The notes under the pieces: model-generated | What the model saw: only the letters and a program-made list of their open reading frames with translations | Databases searched by the model: none | What the model was told of the DNA's origin: nothing | Shown here: in pieces, positions 31,117 to 37,760 of the stretch | Numbering within the stretch: the stretch's first letter is position 1 | Layout: every line of letters begins with the position of its first letter | Source of the DNA: Aggregatilineales bacterium | Lineage (GTDB): Bacteria > Chloroflexota > Anaerolineae > Aggregatilineales > Ch27 | Direction of reading: 5' to 3' | Length of the DNA: 47,574 nucleotides | Assembly: GCA_029976005.1 (NCBI GenBank) | Contig: JARKOQ010000101.1 | Span: 1-47,574 of the forward strand | Translations under genes and position numbers: made by a program

Positions 31117-32196
31117 CTATTTCATGCCCGTCGTGGCGATCCCGCTGGTGATGTAGCGCTGCAACAGCGCGAACACGATCGTGATCGGCAGCAAGGTCAG
31201 GACGGTCATCGCCAGGATGTAATGCCACTGCACGTTGAGCGCCCCCTGGAAGGCATTCAGCCCGACCTGGAGCGTGAACAGCTCCGAATGGTTGAGCACG
31301 ATCAGCGGCCACAGGAAGTCATTCCAGCGCCACATGACCGAGAAGATGGTCAGCACGGCCAGGGCTGGGGCGGCCAGGGGCAGGACGATCTGCCAGTAGA
31401 TGCGCCATTCGCTGGCCCCGTCGATCCGGGCCGATTCGAGCAACTCATCGGGCAGGGTCAGCATATACTGGCGCAGGAGGAAGACGCCGGTCGGGGTCGC
31501 CGCGCCGGGGATGATCACCCCCCACAGGTTATTCACCCAGCCAACCTGGGTGATCACCAGAAAGGCCGGGATCAGGATCACGGAGATGGGGACCATCAGC
31601 GTGCTGATCATGACCAGGAAGATCGCGTCGCGCCCCCGGTAGCGGTACTTGCTCAGCCCGAAGGCCGCCATGCTGTTGATCAGCAGGGTGAGCAGCGTCG
31701 CCAGCACGGTGACGACCACGCTGTTCTTGAGGTAATTCACGAACGGGAAGCTCTCCACCCCGCCGCTGTAATTGGTCGTGTCGAAGAACACGGACTGCAC
31801 CGGCTTGCGGTCCTGAATCTCGCGCAGGTTGACGTCCAGCAGCCCGCCCTCCGGGTCGGCCGGATCGATCATCCGGGCCGCGATGCCTACCCGCGAGACC
31901 TGGGCCAGCCGCCGGGTCGTGCCGTCGGCGAAGGTGATGTCGTACAGCGCCAGCGGCTCAGCGTAACCGGGCAGCGTGACGGTCTCCTGCCGGTACGGGA
32001 AGAAAGTCGGCGGGAAATTGTAGAGCGACGCCTGGGACTTAAACGAGGACATCACCAGCCACACCACCGGGCCGAACATCACCCCCACCCCGGCCAGCAG
32101 GTACAGGTAGGTCACCACGTCGGCGGCAGTCAGCCGCTTGCGCCCCTGCCTGCGCAGGAGAAACGCCCGTATGCCCTTCAATGCTTGCTCGGCCAT
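31117..32196 (-). CDS. Carbohydrate ABC transporter permease (MalG type) with enlarged external loop
   Basis: A 359-residue inner-membrane permease of the CUT1 family. The first helix is at about 29-50; five more follow from about 152 on. The EAA loop that docks the ATPase reads ELLESARIDGASEWRIYW. Between helix 1 and helix 2 (about 60-150) lies an external loop of about 90 residues (TVTLPGYAEPLALYDITFAD and onward), where MalG-type proteins usually have about 25-35. ATG 32196 follows GGTGAG; a long upstream extension of the frame overlaps the partner permease gene and is rejected. It follows the MalF-type gene by 20 bases. No ATPase gene is present in the locus. Confidence 0.92.
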   Translation of the reverse strand: MAEQALKGIRAFLLRRQGRKRLTAADVVTYLYLLAGVGVMFGPVVWLVMSSFKSQASLYNFPPTFFPYRQETVTLPGYAEPLALYDITFADGTTRRLAQVSRVGIAARMIDPADPEGGLLDVNLREIQDRKPVQSVFFDTTNYSGGVESFPFVNYLKNSVVVTVLATLLTLLINSMAAFGLSKYRYRGRDAIFLVMISTLMVPISVILIPAFLVITQVGWVNNLWGVIIPGAATPTGVFLLRQYMLTLPDELLESARIDGASEWRIYWQIVLPLAAPALAVLTIFSVMWRWNDFLWPLIVLNHSELFTLQVGLNAFQGALNVQWHYILAMTVLTLLPITIVFALLQRYITSGIATTGMK

Positions 32197-32216
32197 CGTC
32201 TCACCTGCCCCCGCCG

Positions 32217-33245
32217 CTAGGCGATCTCGCTCGTGCGCCCCAGCCGGAGCTGGAAGAGAGTCAGGAACAACAGCACGACGGCCAGCACCAGCGAAGCCGC
32301 CGCCGCCACGCCAAAGTCCCGGCGGTCGAACGCCGTCTGGAAGATATACTGCACCATGTACAGGGTCGCCGTGCCCGGCCCACCGGTCGTCAGGACGTAC
32401 ACCTGGTCGAAGACCTGGACGGCGCGAATCAGGGACAGCACCAGTACCACGACCATGGTCGGCATCAGCAGCGGCAGAGTCACCGAGCGAAAGCTGCGCC
32501 AGGCCCCCGCCCCGTCCATCCAGGCCGCTTCGTACAATTCCTTGGGAATCGATTGCAGCCCGGCCAGCAGGATCAGGGTGTGAAACCCCATCTGAGCCCA
32601 CACGCTAACAATGATCACCCACAGCCGGGCCTGGGTGGGATCGGTCAGGAAGTCCATCCGCTCCAGGCCGGTCGAGACCAGAACGCCGTTGAATATGCCT
32701 TCCGGCTGGAGCATCCACTTCCAGATCAGGGCCACGACCACCGGCGACAGCAGCACCGGATAGAAGAACACCCCGCGGAAGAAACCACGCGCCCGGATGT
32801 CGCGGTTGAGGGCCAGGGCGGTGATCAGCGCGAAGATCACCATGATCCCGACCTGGAAGACCACGAACCCGCTGGTATTGCCCACCGCGCGCCAGAAGCG
32901 GTCGTGCTGGCAGGTATTGGGGTTGGCGAAATCCGTGCAATTGAACAGGGCTTCGAGGTTGGCCGTCCCCACGAACTCGCGGTTCTGGGGCAGGATCGAG
33001 TTGCCCGCGGTAAACCCATAATAGAAATTGAGCAGCATCGGAAACAAGATGAAGATTCCAAAAACCAGTAAGTTGGGGAGCACAAAGAAGTAGCCCATCC
33101 GGCGCTGACCGATCAGGCGCTGGATCGGGTCAATCACGACCTCCACCAGGGTCATCAGCGCCGCGTAGGGCCTGAACAGTGCCCTTTCCAGCAACTCATT
33201 CATTCTTCGCTTCTTCCGCCTCGGCTCCGCCCTGCGCATGGTCAT
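32217..33245 (-). CDS. Carbohydrate ABC transporter permease (MalF type)
   Basis: A 342-residue CUT1 inner-membrane permease. A basic N-terminal tail precedes six hydrophobic segments (first at MGYFFVLPNLLVFGIFILFP, about 50-70). The EAA loop is ELYEAAWMDGAGAWRSF. An external segment with NCTDFANPNTCQHD has two Cys that could form a disulfide. ATG 33245 has GAGGAGG six bases upstream. It lies between the binding-protein gene and its MalG-type partner; the strong stem-loop at 33287-33323 separates it from the binding-protein gene. Confidence 0.93.
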   Translation of the reverse strand: MTMRRAEPRRKKRRMNELLERALFRPYAALMTLVEVVIDPIQRLIGQRRMGYFFVLPNLLVFGIFILFPMLLNFYYGFTAGNSILPQNREFVGTANLEALFNCTDFANPNTCQHDRFWRAVGNTSGFVVFQVGIMVIFALITALALNRDIRARGFFRGVFFYPVLLSPVVVALIWKWMLQPEGIFNGVLVSTGLERMDFLTDPTQARLWVIIVSVWAQMGFHTLILLAGLQSIPKELYEAAWMDGAGAWRSFRSVTLPLLMPTMVVVLVLSLIRAVQVFDQVYVLTTGGPGTATLYMVQYIFQTAFDRRDFGVAAAASLVLAVVLLFLTLFQLRLGRTSEIA

Positions 33246-33286
33246 GACCGCCTCCTCATCACCTATCCCTGGCAGCCACCCTGGGT

Positions 33287-33323
33287 GAGCCGGGCGGACG
33301 GCAAGCCGTCGTCCGCCCGGCTC
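33287..33323 (-). other. Intercistronic stem-loop between binding-protein and permease genes
   Basis: A perfect 14-bp GC-rich stem (33287-33300 with 33310-33323) around a nine-base loop, with no T-run. In maltose-type operons such structures leave the binding-protein message more abundant than the permease message. A similar one lies before the ATPase gene at 47187-47218. Confidence 0.7.
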
Positions 33324-33336
33324 CTATGAGACTGGC

Positions 33337-34623
33337 TTAGCTCGACGCCGCGGCGAAGAGCGCGTCCATGTCGGCCTGGATGCGCTCGATGGCTTCATCC
33401 AGCGTCATCTCGCCCGCGATCACTTGGCTCAGGCGGTCGCGAATGGCGGTGTTCAGGTCCGGCCCCTTGGGATGATACTGGAGCGCATAGGCCTCCGGCA
33501 TCAGATTGGGGATCATGCTGGCGAAGGCGTTGAGAGCCTCGGCGTTGCTTTCATACGCGACGCCCTTCTCGATCAGGCCCAGGTGCCCCGGCAGGAACAG
33601 GGTGCGGGCATAGAACTCGGCAATGACATCCTCGCTGAAGAGGTAGTCCATGACCATCCCGACTTCCTCAGGATGCTCGGTGTCGGCGAAGGCCACGGTC
33701 AGCGCGCCGCCAGGAACGCCGGTCGCGCCGCAGTCCCCGCTCGGGTTGGGGATGACCTTCCAGTCGAACAGGTCGCCGATGTTGGTGGCGAAGTTGCCGA
33801 CCTGCCAGCTTCCGGACATGTACAGGACGAGCTGGCCGCCGATGAAGTACGGGGCCGCGGGGACGTAGTTACCCGCGCTGCCGCCCCACACGTCGGCGGG
33901 CATCAGGCCGTCGTTGTGCCAGCCGATGATCATCTCCGCCGTGGAGCGGAAGCCGGGGGTGTCGACGGTGAAGGTGCCGTCTTCATTGATGTAGGTCGCG
34001 CAGCGGCTCAGGGACGGCCCCCAGAAGCGGTGGCCGGTGCGGTCGATCGCCACCGGATAGATGGTGGTCTCGCTGTCGCTCAGGGCTTCGGAGACGGCGG
34101 TCGCGGCGGCAACCCACTCTTCCCAGGTCGCGTCATCGGCCGGGATTTCGACGCCGGCCTGCTCGAACAGGGTCACGTTGATGAACGGCCCGGTCACGGT
34201 GAACTGGGTGGGATAACCATAAATCCCGGTGTCCTCGGCGTCGGCCTGCATCGACCCCAGGACGGCTTCGGGGATGTTGTCCAGCCAGTACTGCGGATCG
34301 GCGACGTAGGGGGTGAGGTCCAGGTAGTTGCCCAGGAAGCGCGCGGGGAAGGTGATGCGGGCCATGTCCGGGGCCTCGCCGGTTTCGACCTGGGCCTGGA
34401 GCAGGGTATGCAGGTCGGCATAGGCCACGGTATCGATCACGACTTTAATATTCGGATGTTCCGCTTCAAACCGATCGAGCAGATCGCGCAGCACAGCCCC
34501 CTCGGTGCCATCGTCGTACCAGGTGATGTGCAGCTCGACCACGTCGCCTTGCGCGCTGATGGGAAGGGCCATCGCGATCAGCGCCACAATCACAAGCACA
34601 GCAAACGCAAAACGCTTATTCAT
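33337..34623 (-). CDS. Extracellular sugar-binding protein of a CUT1 ABC transporter
   Basis: A 428-residue MalE-like solute-binding protein. Residues 1-25 are a signal peptide (MNKRFAFAVLVIVALIAMAL, cleavage near ISAQG). No lipobox Cys follows, so it is secreted or anchored in another way. The mature part begins VVELHITWYDDGTEGAVLRDLLDRFEAEHPNIKV, the standard family opening, with ETGEAPDMARI later. If the locus is sulfoglycolytic, the ligand would be sulfoquinovose or its glyceryl glycoside, as for SmoF of the sulfo-SMO route. ATG 34623 follows GAGGAG. The 133 bases upstream, to the isomerase stop, hold weak inverted repeats and no clear promoter. Confidence 0.93.
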   Translation of the reverse strand: MNKRFAFAVLVIVALIAMALPISAQGDVVELHITWYDDGTEGAVLRDLLDRFEAEHPNIKVVIDTVAYADLHTLLQAQVETGEAPDMARITFPARFLGNYLDLTPYVADPQYWLDNIPEAVLGSMQADAEDTGIYGYPTQFTVTGPFINVTLFEQAGVEIPADDATWEEWVAAATAVSEALSDSETTIYPVAIDRTGHRFWGPSLSRCATYINEDGTFTVDTPGFRSTAEMIIGWHNDGLMPADVWGGSAGNYVPAAPYFIGGQLVLYMSGSWQVGNFATNIGDLFDWKVIPNPSGDCGATGVPGGALTVAFADTEHPEEVGMVMDYLFSEDVIAEFYARTLFLPGHLGLIEKGVAYESNAEALNAFASMIPNLMPEAYALQYHPKGPDLNTAIRDRLSQVIAGEMTLDEAIERIQADMDALFAAASS

Positions 34624-34756
34624 GGATTCTCTCCTCAGGTCCTCTCTAGACTGGCCCGGCAGCCCACGCAAAGCAGCTGCCAGTGAGTTGAGCGCGAGTC
34701 CGGTAGAGCTTACGTCGTTTGGCCAACACCTCCTTTCGGCCGGGATGCGGTCCCCG

Positions 34757-36100
34757 TCACAACCGGATCACCGGGAGGCCGAGCAGCCGGGCAAGCATGA
34801 GCAGTTCGTCCACATAATCACCATACGTCAATGCGACGTGATGTTCCAACCCCGTGCTCAGGATCGTGTCCAGCACGTCCTGCGCCGGGCGCTCGAAGCG
34901 AATCACCCCCGACGTGCCGGAAAAACTGGGGGGCGCTTGCCGCATCTCGCCGCGTCCGACCACCAGGCTCAGTTCGCCCTGGGATTCGCTGAGCCGGGCC
35001 AGGGTGACACGTCCCGGCCTGAGTGGGAATTCCATCAGCAGCGGCAGGCGGCGGTTGGAGTGGATCGTCGCCCGCGGCTGAAATTCCGGATCGGCCATCG
35101 CCAGGGGGGCTTTGCCGCAATGCCAGAGCACCGCCAGGTCTTCGTCCGGGTAGAAGCCCACCAAGTCGGTATCGAAGGCCTGCGCACCGCTCAGCTCCTG
35201 CAAGATAAGCTGGGTGATCGCGCCGTGGATATCGGCCTCGCAGCTACACGGCAGCAGCTCGTCGTTCAGCATGGACAGCGCGCCGCAGGCCGCGCAGCCG
35301 AGATCGGTGAAGAACTGGGGCCAGCAGCGCACGGCTAGCCCATCCAGACGCGCTTCCTGGGCCAGCGCGCGCAGGGCCAGGTACGTCCCCAGCGTGCCGC
35401 GCAGCGCCGCCTGATCGACCTCCCCCAGCCCTGCCACGCGAGCCGCCAGAGCTTGCTCGACCGGGGCGATGCGGGCCGGTTCCAGGCCGCGCACCCGGCC
35501 AAAAACGTCCTCCAGCTCGATCTGGACGACCGCCAGTCCAAACCGCCCGGCCAGCCGTTCCGGCGTGAACTGGCAGCTCTCGAACCCATCCGGGTGGACG
35601 CCGAACCGCCCGATCCGGGCCGAAGCCAGCCGCTGGCGCACCCCGGCCGCGCGGACAAGCGGCAGCAGTTTTTCCTCGACTTGCGGGCTTTCGGGGGCGG
35701 CATACAGGTGCTCGTAGGCCCGCCCGGCGCGGGTCAAGGCGTGCGCCGCCAGGTTAATCCCGCACAGCGAGTTGAGGCGCAAGCGGCCGCCCGTGCGATC
35801 CTCCGGAACGGCCCACAGGACCAGCGGCGCGTCAACCGCCTCCGCCACGCGCTGCACCATCGTGCTGTCGGCAAAGGTGGCCTGAAAGAGGACAAGCAGC
35901 GCCGGGCGGGCTTCGGCCAGGCGATCCGCCGCCGCCGTTGCCGACTCGAGATCGGTGACCAGGACGTCCGGGCCGATCAGGCGCAGGCCCAATCCTTCCA
36001 GCCGGGCGCGAGCCTGGCGGGTGACCTCCTGCGCCAGGGGGATGTCGAAGGTCGTGCGCGCCACCGGCAAAAAAGCGACGGTCGTCCGGGAAAGTGACAT
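34757..36100 (-). CDS. L-fucose/L-arabinose isomerase-fold protein (candidate sulfoquinovose isomerase)
   Basis: A 447-residue protein of the metal-dependent fucose/arabinose isomerase superfamily. The C-terminal half has the metal-site segment LLPCSCEADIHGAI (Glu288, Asp290), WHCGKAPL (His327) and a late His420-His421, with FTDLGCAACGALSMLNDEL before it. The N-terminal half is the usual Rossmann-like region. SqvD/SftI, the sulfoquinovose-sulfofructose isomerase of the sulfo-TAL route, belongs to this superfamily as I recall it, which fits the neighbours. A uronate or deoxy-sugar isomerase is the alternative. The start codon overlaps the ROK stop by one base (TGATG), so translation is coupled to the regulator. 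Confidence 0.82.
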   Translation of the reverse strand: MSLSRTTVAFLPVARTTFDIPLAQEVTRQARARLEGLGLRLIGPDVLVTDLESATAAADRLAEARPALLVLFQATFADSTMVQRVAEAVDAPLVLWAVPEDRTGGRLRLNSLCGINLAAHALTRAGRAYEHLYAAPESPQVEEKLLPLVRAAGVRQRLASARIGRFGVHPDGFESCQFTPERLAGRFGLAVVQIELEDVFGRVRGLEPARIAPVEQALAARVAGLGEVDQAALRGTLGTYLALRALAQEARLDGLAVRCWPQFFTDLGCAACGALSMLNDELLPCSCEADIHGAITQLILQELSGAQAFDTDLVGFYPDEDLAVLWHCGKAPLAMADPEFQPRATIHSNRRLPLLMEFPLRPGRVTLARLSESQGELSLVVGRGEMRQAPPSFSGTSGVIRFERPAQDVLDTILSTGLEHHVALTYGDYVDELLMLARLLGLPVIRL

Positions 36101-37347
36101 CAGGCAAACCCCTCGCTCTGCTGGTAGAGGAAGGCATTCAACGCCAGCGCCGCCGCCCCCACCACCCCGGCATTTGGGTAGAAGCTGGGAGTCTCCAGGC
36201 GCACCTTGTCGCCCAGGTGGGCGAAGGCGCACTGGCGCATTGTCTCGCTGACCACCGGCAGCAGCACGTCCTCGCCGAGGGCCAGAATCCCGCCCAGGAT
36301 GATCAGCTCCGGGTTGAGAATGTTGACCATGTTGGCCAGCGCCACGCCCAGGTAGTAGGCGCGCTCGTCCAGCATGGCCTGCACGGCGGAATCGCCCGCC
36401 CGCGCCGCCGCGAAAACCTGCTCGATCGAGGGTGTGGAGCCGGCGCACAGGCGGGCCAGGCGGCCCTCCGGCTCGCGCTGGGCGATCTGCTGGGCCAGCC
36501 GCAGGATGACCGGCTCCGAGATCAGGGTCTCCAGGCAGCCGGTATTACCGCAGCGACAGGCCGCGCCGTCGTGGGGCAGGATGGTCATGTGGCCGATCTC
36601 CCCCGCGCCGGCGCCTCCGCCGTAGTACAGGCGGCCGCCGACCACGATCCCGGCCCCGACTCCCACCCGGACGTAAACATAGGCCAGCGAAAAGACGTCC
36701 TTGCCGCGCCCAAACAGGGCCTCGCCCAGGGCCATGGCCCGCACGTTGTTGTCCACGCTGACCGGCAGCCGCAGGGCAGAGCATAACTGGTCGCGCACCG
36801 GGACATCGCGCCAGCCCAGATTAGGGGCCACCACGTTGACCCCACTGGCAGGCTCCACCAGGCCGGACGCGCCGAAACCCAGCCCGACGATCCGGCCCGG
36901 GTCCACGCCGGATTCGCCGATCACCCGGCGGACCATGCCGATCGTCTCGGCCATCACGTCGCCCTGGGCGCGGTCCAGGGGATGGTCGATCGACAGGCCG
37001 TACACCGGCTGGGCCAGCAGGTTGCACAGGGCCACATTGACGCTGCCGACGCCGATGTGGATGCCGATCGCGTAACGGGCGTCCGGCGCCAGACACAGGC
37101 CCTGCTGCGGGCGGCCCACGCTGCGCCGCCGGGCTGGCTCCGGCTGCGTTTCGATCTGGGTGACGATCCGCTGTTCGATCAGATCGGCGATGAGATTGGT
37201 GATGGTGGTCGTGGAAAGTCCGGTGCGTTCCGCAAGCTGAACGCGAGAGATGGGCTGGTGACGCAGCAGCGTGAGCAGGACGGCGCTGATGTTGCGGGCC
37301 TTGATCGTCGCGCTGCTGGAGCCAACCGGAGTGCGCCTGATGACCAT
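36100..37347 (-). CDS. ROK-family transcriptional repressor
   Basis: A 415-residue ROK regulator, NagC/XylR type. A winged helix-turn-helix occupies about 18-65 (ISRVQLAERTGLSTTTITNLIADLI), followed by the sugar-binding ASKHA domain. The zinc motif is complete: His253 (GEIGHMTILPHDG) and Cys264, Cys266, Cys271 (CRCGNTGCLE). The kinase phosphate loop is degenerate (GIHIGVGSVNVAL rather than DIGGT), so it is a sensor rather than a kinase. It is the first gene of the catabolic locus and probably controls it in response to the sugar. ATG 37347 is preferred; an in-frame TTG at 37377 is possible. Confidence 0.93.
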   Translation of the reverse strand: MVIRRTPVGSSSATIKARNISAVLLTLLRHQPISRVQLAERTGLSTTTITNLIADLIEQRIVTQIETQPEPARRRSVGRPQQGLCLAPDARYAIGIHIGVGSVNVALCNLLAQPVYGLSIDHPLDRAQGDVMAETIGMVRRVIGESGVDPGRIVGLGFGASGLVEPASGVNVVAPNLGWRDVPVRDQLCSALRLPVSVDNNVRAMALGEALFGRGKDVFSLAYVYVRVGVGAGIVVGGRLYYGGGAGAGEIGHMTILPHDGAACRCGNTGCLETLISEPVILRLAQQIAQREPEGRLARLCAGSTPSIEQVFAAARAGDSAVQAMLDERAYYLGVALANMVNILNPELIILGGILALGEDVLLPVVSETMRQCAFAHLGDKVRLETPSFYPNAGVVGAAALALNAFLYQQSEGFA

Positions 37348-37386
37348 TCGAGAGCCTGTCGGGAAACCAGTCGCCAACTCAGGGTG

Positions 37387-37455
37387 ATTATAATTAATTA
37401 ATCAACCTGAATAATTAATTCATTTCATTATAGCGGATTTTGGCGCGGAGATCAA
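37387..37455 (-). promoter_or_regulatory. Promoter and candidate operator of the ROK-led operon
   Basis: On the minus strand TTGATC (37455-37450), 18 bases and TATAAT (37431-37426) form a promoter. Downstream, ATAATTAATT occurs twice (37411-37420 and 37390-37399) at 21-bp spacing, two DNA turns; each contains the palindrome AATTAATT. A second TATAAT lies at 37392-37387. This is a strong candidate binding site for the ROK protein. Confidence 0.6.
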
Positions 37456-37488
37456 GCAGGTGAGCCATTCCGGGGAGTTAGGAGTCTG

Positions 37489-37734
37489 TTAAGGGATGCG
37501 TCGAGGATCAACAATGCGCGGCCACCTCGAATCCACTCGCATGTTATAACGCCCCAGACCGCCGCTGGTTGCGATCGCAAGGGCGTATTGTCCATCACTG
37601 ACGTCTTCTATCAGAAGTTCGTTATTTTTTTGAGTATGACAGTCGAAAATCGTGATTGCAGGTTGATTGAAAGTCCGCCTCCCGCTATAGTTTAGAAAAA
37701 CACCCAATCGGATCGACCGAAAAATGTTGCGCAA
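37489..37734 (-). pseudogene. Possible remnant of a secreted-protein C-terminus (81 codons)
   Basis: The 350-base spacer between the ROK and antiporter genes holds an 81-codon minus-strand frame without a good ribosome binding site. Its end, DVSDGQYALAIATSGGLGRYNMRVDS, resembles the closing beta-strands of prepeptidase-like C-terminal domains of exported proteins. The lower GC content and lack of a start context suggest a decayed fragment or chance. The antiporter promoter at 37663-37691 lies inside it. Confidence 0.25.
37663..37691 (+). promoter_or_regulatory. Promoter of the KefB-type antiporter gene
   Basis: TTGATT (37663-37668), a 17-base spacer and TATAGT (37686-37691), giving a leader of about 60 bases before ATG 37761. 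Confidence 0.65.
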
Positions 37735-37760
37735 CGAATCACCCCCTCTGGAGAGACCTC

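Noticed and set aside
36100-37347. ROK protein as a sugar kinase (glucokinase type)
   Set aside because: It has an N-terminal helix-turn-helix and a degenerate phosphate loop, so a repressor fits better.
37489-37734. A confident small protein gene in the ROK-antiporter spacer
   Set aside because: No ribosome binding site or recognisable family, and it contains the antiporter promoter; listed only as a possible remnant.
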